Shown piece after piece: positions 7,901 to 16,085 of a DNA stretch of 20,284 bases (position 1 is its first letter; each line of letters starts with the position of its first letter). The stretch is taken from IMG/VR virus record IMGVR_UViG_3300047564_003952, positions 1 to 20,284 of that record; one strand, 5' to 3'. The position numbers and the translations under genes were made by a program. The notes under the pieces were generated by a model. The model did not search any database and was not told where the DNA came from. It saw only the letters and a list, made by a program, of their open reading frames with translations. This DNA comes from a virus.

Positions 7901-10900
7901 CTGTCCAGAATTATAGTAAAGAATGCCAGTATCATTATCAATATAACCAGCTCCACCATCGTGGAAGAGTTTCAGATAATTTGCACCACCAATGTTCAGA
8001 ACATCATTAATTCCAAGGTAAACATTATCCTGGAATGTAGCAATACCAGAAACTTGAAGAGTATTTGCCTGAAGAATATTGAGAGTGCTAATTCCAGTAG
8101 AATTAATATTTGTTAGATTTGACTGAGTGCTATTCAGTGTGGTGATTGTAGCAATACCAGAAGTGAGTCTGGTGTTCGTCAAATCTGTTACGATACCTAC
8201 ATCAATGTAACCATAATCAGCATTCAGGTTGGTAAAGTCAGAATTAGTATAGGTTACATTTGTTCCACTCAGAGTTGTAATCGTACCTAGACCAGAATTA
8301 ATCTGACCGTTGAATGTGGTTGCGGTTACAACACCAGATACTAATACATCACCTTGAACTTGTAACTTAGAGGTTGGATTAGTAACTCCAACACCAAAGT
8401 TACCAGAAACATAACCACCACCAGTAACTTGCAGTCTCTGAGAAGCAGTACCAGTAGAAGTTCCAGAACCAATCTGAACTGGACCATTTACAAAGGTTGA
8501 AACGCCAGCAACATTTAGTGTTTGGAAATCATTAGGTGCATTTGCAATCGCCGCTTCAATAGTTGCAGTAGTGATACTGTCAAGAGAAACAATGTTTTGA
8601 AGTTCTCTAGAATTGCTGATAACTTGTGTACCATCAATATAGAATGAACCAGCAGTAATGATTCCAGTTACATTCAGATTCTGCGTATCAAGTATTCCAA
8701 TTGTAGAAATACCAGTTCCATAGAAATTACCGTAGAAGGTGGTTGCGGTTACAACACCAGATACTAATACATCACCTTGAACTTGTAACTTAGATGTTGG
8801 TGTTGATATGCCAATTCCTGTATTTCCAGAAACATAAGCACCACCAGTAACTTGCAATCTCTGATTAGAAACTCCTGTTGGAGTTCCCATATTCACAAGA
8901 AGATTGCCAAGGCTATCAATTTCTACTCTGTCAGATCCAGAAACAGATGGTCTTTGTTCATAATTTGAAGTGCCTGTTTGGAAAACAATTCTACTATTTC
9001 CAGCACCTTGTTCTGCTCTAATATAAAGAGTTCCGTTGTTATTTTCAAATGCAGAACTTGATTGACCTGGATCTACAAGAGAAATCCAAGAACCATTAGA
9101 ATCGTAAATGGCAAGATTAGAGAATGGATTGGTATAACCAATTCCAACATAAGTTGAAATATAAGCACCACCAGTAACTTGAAGTGTTTGATTAAGAGTT
9201 CCAGTCTGAGATCCAGAACCAATTAGAACTGGACCATTTGTAAAGGTAGAAATACCAGCAACTTCTAATCTCTGTAAGTCTAGACTTGTAATTGAAGCAT
9301 CAGTAGAATTAAAGGTTGTAATTGTACCAACGCCAGTATAATTCAGTCTTGTGCCAGAAATGTCAGTTACGACACCAGTTTGCGAGTAAATATTGTTAGA
9401 ATGAAGATTGCCAATATCCGCACCAGTAATTGTAGCAATTCCACTTGTTAATCTTGAAACCTCAAGAGTATCTGCATTGATTTGCTTATCGGTAATCTGT
9501 ACATTACCAACAGCAAGTCTTACATTATTTGGAACAAGGGTAGATCCAATACCAACGGCATAATTGAACATCCAGGCATCAGTGGTGCCAACTCCATAAG
9601 AGTTTTTAGAAACCCACATCAACTGCTTATAAGTTGCTGGGAGACTACTGAATCCTGCAAGAGCAAGGTCTACTAATGGATATCCCTCTGTAGAAGCAAT
9701 TGCAATACCACCGTGAGATGCTGTAGTATCAGTTGAAACATCTTGATTTAAAGCATTAGTTGTAATGCCAAGAATAATTTCTTTGTCAATAACTCTTAAG
9801 TCTTCAGCAGTAATAACCGATGTAGTTCCACCGATACTTAAGTTTCCTGCGATAAAGACATTATTATAAAATGTTGCTGTTGCATCATAAACATTAAAAT
9901 CACCTTGAACATCAAGATTTTGAATCGTAGCAATACCACTTACAGTTAAATCGGTATTTGTGAGATAATCAATCGTAGCATTTGTGGTGTCTAAGGTTGC
10001 AATCGTACCAACACCAGTATAGTTAAGTCTTGTACCAGAAATATCAGTTACAATACCTACATCAATATATCCATAATCAGCGTTCAGATTAGTGAAATCA
10101 GAATTAGTCGAAGTAAGATTAGTACTATTCAGAGTGGTGATTGTAGCGACACCACTTACATTAAGTAATGTATTATTAAGGTCAGTGATCGTGCCAATTC
10201 CACTACTTAGAATCGTAGCAGTAGCAACACCAACATTAATATAATCACTGGATAGATTATTGATAGTAGCAGTATCACTATCAAAGGTTGTAATTGTACC
10301 AACACCAGTATAATTCAGATATGTACCAGTGATTGCTGTTACAATCCCAACATCAATATTAGCATTATCAGCGTTTAAGTTAACAAAATCAGAATTTGTA
10401 TAAGTTACATTTGTACCACTTAAGGTTGTAATACTTCCAGTAGTTGCATTTAAACTAGTAATCGTAGCAATACCACTGGTTAACCTACTGTTAGAAATCT
10501 CAGTGATAATGCCTGTTACAATGTATCCATTATCTGCATTCAGATTAGTAAAGTCAGAATTGGTAGATACAATATTGGTGCTGTTAATTGTGGCAATTGT
10601 GCCAACACCAGTTACATTCAGTTGTGGTGTTTGTAGTGTATCGTAAACAGTAACGCCATATCCAGTGGTCTCAAATTTTTTGAGGTTGTCGTAATAAAGT
10701 TCTGCTGAACCATTTCTGTTAAAGTAAGCAGCAGTTTCTGTATCATTAACTCTTATAGCAACATCATCCCAGTTTGATATACTTAATAGTCCCTGATTAT
10801 TTGTATATCCAATTCCAGCAGTAAATGCACCATCAACGACTCTGTATAGTGTAGTCGGACCAAAAGCATTAATTACAAATCCACCAGTAGAAGTTGTAAC

Positions 10901-13423
10901 GTCAGTGACCGTAAGATTATCATTAACATTGACCGTTCCACCATTAGAATCAAGTGTTAAATTACCAGTGATGGTATCAATTGTATTATCATTTGTAATT
11001 CCAATTTGAATATTATCAATCGTAGCCCCACCGTTCGCATCAATCGCACCATCAAACGTAGAAATACCAGAAACATTCAGATTGGTTAGATTAGTCTGAG
11101 TACTATTCAGTGTTGCAATCGTACCAACACCAGTATAATTAAGATTTGTACCACTGATATTGGTTACAATTCCACTATTAATATAAGCGTTGGTAGAATA
11201 TAATGTAGCGATACTACCAATACCACTGTTCAGAAGATTATTGGTTAGATTATTAATCGTGCCAGTTGAGCTATTCAGAGTGGTAATTGTAGCGATACCA
11301 CTTGAAAGTCTTGTGTTTGTGAGGTCAGTTACGACACCAACATTAATATAACCATTTGATGCATAAAGGTCAGTAATCGTGCTAGTACCGACAACTTCTC
11401 TAGTAACATCTAGATTTGTAATCGTAGCAATACCAGAAGTCAATCTGGTATTGGTTAAGTCAGTTACAACACCAACATTGATATAACCATTTGATACATA
11501 AAGATCGGTGATACTAGAAATACCACTCAGGAATCTGGTATTATTGATTTCAGTAATGGTTGCATAAGTACCAACCAGAGTTGGAAGAGTACTTAAACCA
11601 GATACATTTAGATTATTAAGAGTTCCAAGATACTGAAGTGAAGAATAAATGACTCCAGAACCAAGAGTATTGTTTGATAGAACATCCGTTCCATCAATCT
11701 TATAAGTTTTACCAACAGCAATATCAAGATTTTCACTTGACTTTAAAGAATCACTTGCATAATTATAGGTAAAAGTCTTCAGAATATTAGTAGAACCAAT
11801 TCCGATTCCACCACCATCAAGGAGCATATTGCTTCCTACAGTGGTCGCAATACCAACTCTTAGGTCGGCAAGTTCAATCGTTCCAGAATTTACATAGAAT
11901 TGGTCACCATCTACATATAAATCACCTTTGATTCTTACGGCACCAGTATTATCACCAACTCCAGCAGGGTCAATGACAATACTTGAAGGTCCAGTGATTG
12001 AATTATTATTGATATTAATACCAACTCCAGAAGCACCTGTAGAGAGTTGGTTTGCAGTTACAATACCAGCATTAATATGAGTACTATCAATTCTGGTAAG
12101 GGTAGCATTCGTACCAGTTAAATCGGTAATTGTACCAACACCACTGGTTAATCTGGTATTGGTAAGGTCGGTAATTGTGGAAACACCGCTTGTAAATCTG
12201 GTGTTTGTAAGGTCGGTAATAACACCAACATTAATATTGGCAGTTGGTGAATATAAAGTAGCAATTGAACCAACACCACTGACATTCAGGATGGTGCTGT
12301 TCAGATTATTAATTGTACCAATACCAGTGTTTAGGATATTGACTGTACCTACACCAGTAGTATTAAAGTTGCTGATTACATTATTGATTGTACCAATACC
12401 ACTAGTCAATCTAGTATTGGTAATGTCAGTAATAACACCAACATTAATATTAGCGACTGGAGCATTTAAGGTCGCAATTGATCCAACACCACTGACATTG
12501 AGAAGGGTGTTGTTCAGATTATTAACTGTACCGATTCCAGTGTTTAAAATATTAACTGTGCCGACACCAGTGTTATTAAAGTTACTGGTGAGATTGTTGA
12601 TTGTACCAGTGTCACTAATAAAAGTGGTAATCGTACCGACACCAGTATAGTTAAGTCTTGTACCTGTTATATCCGTGACGACACCGACGTTGATATTCGC
12701 AGCAGACGAATACAGAGTTGCGATGGAACCAACACCACTTACATTTAATAGGGTATTATTTAAGTTATTAACAGTACCAATACCAGTGTTTAAAATATTG
12801 ACTGTCCCAACACCAGTGTTATTAAAGTTACTGGTAAGATTGTTAATTGTAGCGGTATCACTATTGAACGTTGTAATAGTACCAACACCAGTATAGTTAA
12901 GTCTTGTACCAGAAATATCTGTAACTACACCAACATTGATATTTGCATTTGGTGAATAGAAGGTTGCAATAGAACCAACTCCACTCACATTGAGTTGGGT
13001 GCTATTTAAATTATTAACTGTTCCAATTCCAGTGTTTAGAATTGCAACGGTAGCAACTCCAATGTTTGAAAAATTACTATCAAAATTATTAATCGTCCCA
13101 GCAGTGCCAACAAGATTAAAGATTGTTGCAACACCAGTAATATTTGCATTACGAGCATTTAATTCATCAAAGTAAATATCATCATTTACATATAAGTCTC
13201 CACCAACATAAAGATCACCACCAGTAGTCGTGATACCACCAGATGAGGCAAGTGTTGTAACACCAGTTGTTTGAGTATCACCAATTACATATAAACTTCG
13301 TCCACCAGCGTCCGTCGTTCCAATCCCGACCTTTCCTGTAACTTGAAGTACTGTTTTACTCTCAGTGCTTGATGTAATACCAACATTTAATCTTTGTTGT
13401 CTGCCGGAAAGAAACTTAGACAT
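4976..13423 (-). CDS. giant repeat-rich virion structural / tail-fibre-like protein (2815 aa)
   Basis: This is the largest gene of the window and encodes a Thr/Ser/Asn/Gly-rich protein of short beta-strand repeats (GVGTITTLNS, LNVSGVGSIATL, DLTNTRLTSGIATI). They suggest a long beta-solenoid or fibrous shape. A motif like VGIGTTNP..KLDVxGD recurs at least seven times. Larger modules are duplicated: one of about 140 aa (SITGPSSIVIDP to TLGSG) occurs twice, one of about 100 aa (RELQNIVSLDS) twice, and near the C-terminus a WWDS...YY.DG.S.QWVDA unit occurs twice. Residues about 1193-1310 match a module of the 630-aa fibre. No enzyme motif or membrane segment is seen. Very long proteins of this style sit among tail genes in T4-like cyanophages and are taken as virion parts. 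The exact structure it forms is unknown. It starts 11 bp after the 113-aa gene with no promoter between. Confidence 0.8.
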   Translation of the reverse strand: MSKFLSGRQQRLNVGITSSTESKTVLQVTGKVGIGTTDAGGRSLYVIGDTQTTGVTTLASSGGITTTGGDLYVGGDLYVNDDIYFDELNARNANITGVATIFNLVGTAGTINNFDSNFSNIGVATVAILNTGIGTVNNLNSTQLNVSGVGSIATFYSPNANINVGVVTDISGTRLNYTGVGTITTFNSDTATINNLTSNFNNTGVGTVNILNTGIGTVNNLNNTLLNVSGVGSIATLYSSAANINVGVVTDITGTRLNYTGVGTITTFISDTGTINNLTSNFNNTGVGTVNILNTGIGTVNNLNNTLLNVSGVGSIATLNAPVANINVGVITDITNTRLTSGIGTINNVISNFNTTGVGTVNILNTGIGTINNLNSTILNVSGVGSIATLYSPTANINVGVITDLTNTRFTSGVSTITDLTNTRLTSGVGTITDLTGTNATLTRIDSTHINAGIVTANQLSTGASGVGININNNSITGPSSIVIDPAGVGDNTGAVRIKGDLYVDGDQFYVNSGTIELADLRVGIATTVGSNMLLDGGGIGIGSTNILKTFTYNYASDSLKSSENLDIAVGKTYKIDGTDVLSNNTLGSGVIYSSLQYLGTLNNLNVSGLSTLPTLVGTYATITEINNTRFLSGISSITDLYVSNGYINVGVVTDLTNTRLTSGIATITNLDVTREVVGTSTITDLYASNGYINVGVVTDLTNTRLSSGIATITTLNSSTGTINNLTNNLLNSGIGSIATLYSTNAYINSGIVTNISGTNLNYTGVGTIATLNSTQTNLTNLNVSGISTFDGAIDANGGATIDNIQIGITNDNTIDTITGNLTLDSNGGTVNVNDNLTVTDVTTSTGGFVINAFGPTTLYRVVDGAFTAGIGYTNNQGLLSISNWDDVAIRVNDTETAAYFNRNGSAELYYDNLKKFETTGYGVTVYDTLQTPQLNVTGVGTIATINSTNIVSTNSDFTNLNADNGYIVTGIITEISNSRLTSGIATITSLNATTGSITTLSGTNVTYTNSDFVNLNADNANIDVGIVTAITGTYLNYTGVGTITTFDSDTATINNLSSDYINVGVATATILSSGIGTITDLNNTLLNVSGVATITTLNSTNLTSTNSDFTNLNADYGYIDVGIVTDISGTRLNYTGVGTIATLDTTNATIDYLTNTDLTVSGIATIQNLDVQGDFNVYDATATFYNNVFIAGNLSIGGTTSVITAEDLRVIDKEIILGITTNALNQDVSTDTTASHGGIAIASTEGYPLVDLALAGFSSLPATYKQLMWVSKNSYGVGTTDAWMFNYAVGIGSTLVPNNVRLAVGNVQITDKQINADTLEVSRLTSGIATITGADIGNLHSNNIYSQTGVVTDISGTRLNYTGVGTITTFNSTDASITSLDLQRLEVAGISTFTNGPVLIGSGSQTGTLNQTLQVTGGAYISTYVGIGYTNPFSNLAIYDSNGSWISLVDPGQSSSAFENNNGTLYIRAEQGAGNSRIVFQTGTSNYEQRPSVSGSDRVEIDSLGNLLVNMGTPTGVSNQRLQVTGGAYVSGNTGIGISTPTSKLQVQGDVLVSGVVTATTFYGNFYGTGISTIGILDTQNLNVTGIITAGSFYIDGTQVISNSRELQNIVSLDSITTATIEAAIANAPNDFQTLNVAGVSTFVNGPVQIGSGTSTGTASQRLQVTGGGYVSGNFGVGVTNPTSKLQVQGDVLVSGVVTATTFNGQINSGLGTITTLSGTNVTYTNSDFTNLNADYGYIDVGIVTDLTNTRLTSGIATITTLNSTQSNLTNINSTGISTLNILQANTLQVSGIATFQDNVYLGINDVLNIGGANYLKLFHDGGAGYIDNDTGILYYNSGQHFFQNAAGTEVLASFTADGGASLYFDNSKKLEVIGTGVTVTGTVYAQNFSTGSPSIGINISNNSITGPSSIVIDPAAIGDDTGAVRIKGDLYVDGTQFIVNSSTIELADLRVGIATTVGSNLLLDGGGIGIGSANVLKTFIYNYSSDSLKSSENLDLASGKVYKIDGTEVLSSTTLGSGVTNSSLTSVGTLTQLNVAGVGTIPTLNSTNATLTNINSTGISTLADIVTERVTVSGIVTANSFRPSSGYIQAADGTNSFYIYNSTGNVAFQGTIGVGQINNAGGYQVITFNNIDTRLTGNLDIAGVTTSSVFNGNIYSLGVSTFANGPVLIGSGTSTGSFNQPLQVTGGGYISTNLGIGSTNPQYLLDVNGDINFNGLLYQNNQPFIASRWSAGLGNDIYRMSQVGIGTTNPAYDLDVLGDVRIRGGLYDNINNSAGLTNYVVVADGAGGWSWQPVTAAGAGTLDGIEVRDQGNVVGTSGSITTLDFRSVETSNIVVSGYAGGSIATITLSDEPIFSTLGVLKSSGLGIATANTLQVSGISTLGITTVTDLTAQSINSSGIVTSGSLYISGTQVISSARELQNIVSLDSVTTATIEAAIAIAPNDFATLNVSGVSTFTNGPVLIGSGTSTGTASQPLQVTGGGYVSGSLGIGTTNPQYKLDVAGDLNFNGNLYQNGTKFTSGIGIGSTATNPLSGVITPEARIGIGFTDINFVGTGLSITGYGSTVVIDFGNISSGGASVSISTVSPGISTAAGNLWWDSTVGDLKIYYNDGNSAQWVDANGGSSVVTISESAPAGALNGDLWWDSTYGILKVYYDDGTSSQWVDANSGAYINYWIGTSAGIHTTGNVGVGTTIPNEKLQVDGYLSIDNNVSYGTTTFTTSSTAQVGIHSALATSTYRSVEYTIQATEGTNFHTTKIIALHDGTTAYHTEYGSIFNNVGVSTYNVDVSGGKIRLLATPTSASSTNFKVTFNGIKV
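5925..6215 (-). repeat. RELQNIVSLDS module, copy 2, in the giant gene
   Basis: About 100 codons run from a tail-fibre GIGTTNP-type motif back through GPVLIGSGTSTGTA to RELQNIVSLDS. They closely match a stretch at about 8350-8660 in the same gene, which indicates an internal duplication. Boundaries are approximate. Confidence 0.65.
7319..7735 (-). repeat. SITGPSSIVIDP module, copy 2, in the giant gene
   Basis: About 417 bp encode a module matching 11610-12026 at a constant offset of about 4290 bp. Most residues are identical, including SITGPSSIVIDP, GAVRIKGDLYVDG, ELADLRVGIATTVGSN, LLDGGGIGIGS and YKIDGT.VLS. Boundaries are approximate. Confidence 0.72.
8350..8660 (-). repeat. RELQNIVSLDS module, copy 1, in the giant gene
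   Basis: This is the partner of the block at about 5925-6215. Both carry RELQNIVSLDS, ATIEAAIA and GPV.IGSGTSTGTASQ followed by a VTNP or TTNP motif. Boundaries are approximate. Confidence 0.65.
11610..12026 (-). repeat. SITGPSSIVIDP module, copy 1, in the giant gene
   Basis: This is the partner of 7319-7735. The two copies keep the same length and reading frame and differ mainly at third codon positions and by conservative changes, which suggests duplication followed by divergence under selection. Confidence 0.72.
12270..13070 (-). repeat. tandem long repeats in the N-terminal part of the giant gene
   Basis: The unit LNVSGVGSIATL ... ANINVGV.TD ... NNTGVGTVNILNTGIGTVNNLN recurs with a spacing of roughly 210 to 246 bp (about 81 codons for the best pair). 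The copies near 12488-12605 and 12731-12850 are close to identical in DNA. The block lies within the coding frame and keeps it open. Confidence 0.75.
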
Positions 13424-13434
13424 TTTTGAAGTTA

Positions 13435-13776
13435 TTAGTTAAGTGTTTCTAGGATGCTGCCAATAAATTTGATGTTCGTATTATCACTTGCAGATAATTG
13501 AAGAACATCACCAGATTCAAGAGTTAATTTACCAGCAAGAAGACTTACTGTATCATTACCCTGAACTGGAAAATCTTTCATAATCTCAGTAGTCACCGCA
13601 ATACCAGACTTCGTTCTCTTATGCGAAAACGAAATCGTATGAGTGTTAGTGTCAATATTTGCACACTGGGCAAGCAAAACAACACCAGTGTAACCAACAG
13701 GTGCAGTATAGATGCCGACAGTATTTGTTGTTGCTATTTTTGTAACTGTCTTAAAGACATTTAATGGTAAAGCCAT
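13435..13776 (-). CDS. small virion-type structural protein (113 aa), conserved in cyanophages
   Basis: This 113-residue, beta-strand-rich protein has alternating polar and hydrophobic segments (VGIYTAPVGYTGVVLLAQC, HTISFSHKR, VSLLAGKLTLESGDVLQLSA). That layout suggests one small beta-sandwich domain. A GGGGGAG Shine-Dalgarno lies about 10 bases before the ATG, inside the end of the upstream 620-aa gene, whose stop is only 3 bp away. This indicates co-translation with the flanking structural genes. There are no catalytic motifs, signal peptide or membrane helix. I recognise the pattern as one occurring beside cyanophage tail genes but cannot name its position in the particle. Confidence 0.7.
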   Translation of the reverse strand: MALPLNVFKTVTKIATTNTVGIYTAPVGYTGVVLLAQCANIDTNTHTISFSHKRTKSGIAVTTEIMKDFPVQGNDTVSLLAGKLTLESGDVLQLSASDNTNIKFIGSILETLN

Positions 13777-13779
13777 TTT

Positions 13780-15642
13780 TTATTCTCCCCCTAATGCTAG
13801 AATAAATGGTGTGAGAGTTGAGAACAAACTCTTAGAATAGAATGTGCCAGAAATAGTACCTGTCGTCTGATTGATTGTTACACCCTCACCAATTCTAAAA
13901 TTGCCTGCTTGGTCAGTGCTTGTGTAAACAACCAGACCACCGTTTCTCATATCAATTTCATTGTCTTGAATTGGAACTCCACCTTGATTAGGGAGAGCAC
14001 TGTTAATATTTGTTCCAGATCCAACATATTCAAACGAGTGACCAGAAGCTAAAACTCTACTTTGTTTGAAAAATGGAACCTGAGTTCCATAATCAAATGC
14101 ATATGGTACATTTTCATTTACAGTAATTGTACAAATACCAGATACAATTGGTGTAGAACTTATAATTGAATAATAAGTTGGCAGTACTTCCAACGTTGCC
14201 GTTGCTGTATTTATTCCAACATCAGGAGCACTGATTGTGATTGTTGGAGGAGTTACATATCCACGACCACTTGAAATAATTTCAATAGCAACAACACTAC
14301 CATTCACAATTTCTGCAGCAGCAAGTGCAGTTACACCCCAATCAGTAGGGGGGTCAGAAATTGTGACTGTTGGGGCTTCTAGATATCCTGTTCCACCAGA
14401 TCCGACTCTAATTTTTGAAACAGTGTAATAAAGTGAGTCAAAATAAACAACCTGACCATCAAAAGGTCTGATATCTTTAATGGATGCAGTACCACCAGAA
14501 ACATAAACCTGACCAGGAGTTGTTGATGGTCCAACATTCACAACAAATGAATTTGGAGAAGGTACACTCTTTACCTCAAAAACATATCCATTATTACCAC
14601 TTGGATAAGTTGCAATTCCTGCACTTGGATTTCCAATACAACTAAAACCAAGACCAGCAATCGTAACACCAGTTCCTACATTAAAGTTATGAGGATCTGT
14701 AGTTGTAATCGTTGCAACACCAGTGTTATTATCATAAACAGCATTTGAAACAATGTAGATCGGTTCATCTAAATTAACAGTGAACGTATCACTATTTGCT
14801 TCAGCATCAACTTCAATTAATCCAATATACTTCAAAGGTCCAACACCATCTGCAACTAGACCGTAGTTACCAAACGAAGCATTGGAGTTTGTAAGATCAC
14901 AAGCGCCACCAGATCCACAATAAACTGCAGTGTCTGGACAAATTGTAAAGAGTGAAACTAACTGAGCGTATCCTTCATTCGTGATTGAAACACCAATACC
15001 ATTCGCATTATATTGAGTATAGGAGTCCAAAACCATACTCTTGGTTGGACCAATTGCATCTGTACCATTAACCTTCATTCCAATACTGTTTGGAATAAAG
15101 TTGGTACAGTTCTGAACATAAGGCGATTGGTTCACATAGACTGGTTTATTTGGATTGAATGCTACAATCGCACCAGTATTTGCTGTCCCAACAAAGGACA
15201 TTTCGGCAATATAATTTCCATTACTTACATAAAAAAGGTCTCCTTGATTTTGTGGAGTAACGGAGACTTCTCTTAAACTTGAACCAACAATACTAACTTG
15301 TTCTGGAAGTGCAATTGGATTATTCTCTACATAAGATCCAGCACTAACTTTAATAACAGTTCCTGTTGTTGCTGCGGTGACTGCTGCTCCGATTGTTCGC
15401 TTTGCGTCTCCGAGTTTGAGTCCTGTGTTTGTGTCTTTTCCGTCTGGGGTAACATAAAGAATATTAGTAACAGTAGCGCCAGCGGCAACTCGTACAACTT
15501 CTGATCCGATACCTGCTCTATTTCTTACAGCATAGAGTTCTGCATCATTAATATTGTAGGCTAATTCGCCGTATTGTAGGGCTCCTTGTGCTGGTATTTT
15601 TCCAGGTACAGCAGAGCGTTTAATCCGAATCGGAGTTCCCAT
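13780..15642 (-). CDS. beta-helix-type virion structural protein (620 aa)
   Basis: The N-terminal 60 residues (MGTPIRIKRSAVPGKIPAQG, ALQYGELAYNINDAELY) are a typical start for phage fibre or baseplate-appended proteins. Residues about 60-280 hold LYVTPDGKDTNTGL, RTIGAAVTAA and VSAGSYVENNPIALPEQVSIVGSS, the usual opening of a right-handed beta-helix (pectin-lyase-like) domain. The next part has two similar segments (GGTGYLEAPTVTISDPP and GRGYVTPPTITISAP), an internal duplication. The C-terminal end (GNFRIGEGVTINQTTGTISG) resembles fibre trimerisation ends. No clear active site is visible, so a glycan-binding or depolymerase function remains possible but unproven. It is the first gene of the structural run and has its own late promoter. 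It lacks an obvious Shine-Dalgarno. Confidence 0.78.
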   Translation of the reverse strand: MGTPIRIKRSAVPGKIPAQGALQYGELAYNINDAELYAVRNRAGIGSEVVRVAAGATVTNILYVTPDGKDTNTGLKLGDAKRTIGAAVTAATTGTVIKVSAGSYVENNPIALPEQVSIVGSSLREVSVTPQNQGDLFYVSNGNYIAEMSFVGTANTGAIVAFNPNKPVYVNQSPYVQNCTNFIPNSIGMKVNGTDAIGPTKSMVLDSYTQYNANGIGVSITNEGYAQLVSLFTICPDTAVYCGSGGACDLTNSNASFGNYGLVADGVGPLKYIGLIEVDAEANSDTFTVNLDEPIYIVSNAVYDNNTGVATITTTDPHNFNVGTGVTIAGLGFSCIGNPSAGIATYPSGNNGYVFEVKSVPSPNSFVVNVGPSTTPGQVYVSGGTASIKDIRPFDGQVVYFDSLYYTVSKIRVGSGGTGYLEAPTVTISDPPTDWGVTALAAAEIVNGSVVAIEIISSGRGYVTPPTITISAPDVGINTATATLEVLPTYYSIISSTPIVSGICTITVNENVPYAFDYGTQVPFFKQSRVLASGHSFEYVGSGTNINSALPNQGGVPIQDNEIDMRNGGLVVYTSTDQAGNFRIGEGVTINQTTGTISGTFYSKSLFSTLTPFILALGGE

Positions 15643-15668
15643 TTATGATATGCGGTATCTACCAGAAA

Positions 15669-15682
15669 GCAGTATGTACTGC
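15669..15682 (-). promoter_or_regulatory. small hairpin at the predicted 5' end of the structural-operon mRNA
   Basis: GCAGT and ACTGC arms flank a 4-base loop. With a predicted late start near 15683, the mRNA would begin almost directly with this stem, which could protect the 5' end. Confidence 0.4.
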
Positions 15683-15688
15683 CTCATA

Positions 15689-15696
15689 TATTTATT
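15689..15696 (-). promoter_or_regulatory. T4-type late promoter box for the structural gene run
   Basis: The minus strand reads AATAAATA, with a predicted start near 15683 and a leader of about 40 bases to the ATG at 15642. The box touches the TGA stop of the HNH gene upstream. Confidence 0.68.
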
Positions 15697-16067
15697 CAAC
15701 TTGCATTATTTCTTCTTGGACGATAAGCAAATAAGTTGGTTGGTGGATCAGGTTTCATCCAATTTTTAATTTTCTCATATCTTTCCATATCAAAAAACTC
15801 CTGTGAGAAGTACCAATCTTCCCAAGGAGTATGTCCCTTATCTTGGTTACAAGAGTGGCAGCAGCAGACTACGTTTTTTGTAAAGTCCAGTCCACCTTTT
15901 GACTGAGGAACAATGTGGTCTATGGTGAGGTTTTCTTCTGACCCACAATAGGCACATTGATGATTCCACTGTTCTTTTATATGTTGCCTCCACATTCGTT
16001 TCGCCTCCCCAGAACTTGTTGCGTGTAACTGAAACAAGTATTCTTTTGGAGAGTGTAGAGGTCCCAT
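15696..16067 (-). CDS. free-standing HNH endonuclease (classic HNH, zinc-binding)
   Basis: This 123-residue protein has an HNH domain at about 37-80: Cys pair C38/C41 (QCAYC), the catalytic-type D50-H51 in LTIDHIVPQSKGG, N65 in KNVV, and a second Cys pair C70/C73 followed by N74 (CHSCNQDKG). This is the standard beta-beta-metal nuclease fold with a structural zinc. A basic, Trp-rich tail may help bind DNA. Free-standing HNH genes of this size in T4-like phages are usually homing endonucleases that spread into the same site of related phages. The start codon lies in the 3' arm of a 7-bp hairpin, and a late box lies just upstream. The gene begins 3 bp after a 49-aa ORF. The target site is unknown. 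Confidence 0.85.
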   Translation of the reverse strand: MGPLHSPKEYLFQLHATSSGEAKRMWRQHIKEQWNHQCAYCGSEENLTIDHIVPQSKGGLDFTKNVVCCCHSCNQDKGHTPWEDWYFSQEFFDMERYEKIKNWMKPDPPTNLFAYRPRRNNAS

Positions 16068-16085
16068 AAGTTACTGCGACTTATG
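16065..16085 (-). promoter_or_regulatory. hairpin masking the HNH start codon
   Basis: The arms CATAAGT (16079-16085) and ACTTATG (16065-16071) are perfect complements around a 7-base loop, and the 3' arm ends with the ATG of the HNH gene. A late transcript predicted to start at about 16082 would lack the three bases that pair with the AUG. Read-through RNA from upstream would keep the AUG paired. Confidence 0.6.

Noticed and set aside
12159-13175. Long open plus-strand frames opposite the giant gene
   Set aside because: They arise because the repeats on the minus strand avoid codons that would give stops in this frame. Their products are low-complexity (VPIPVF, LLIVPI repeats), with no start signals or promoters.
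14209-14216. AATAAATA late-type box inside the 620-aa gene
   Set aside because: It lies in mid-gene on the minus strand and encodes ordinary residues (GIN, then TAT). No gene start follows it, so it is probably chance in AT-rich DNA.
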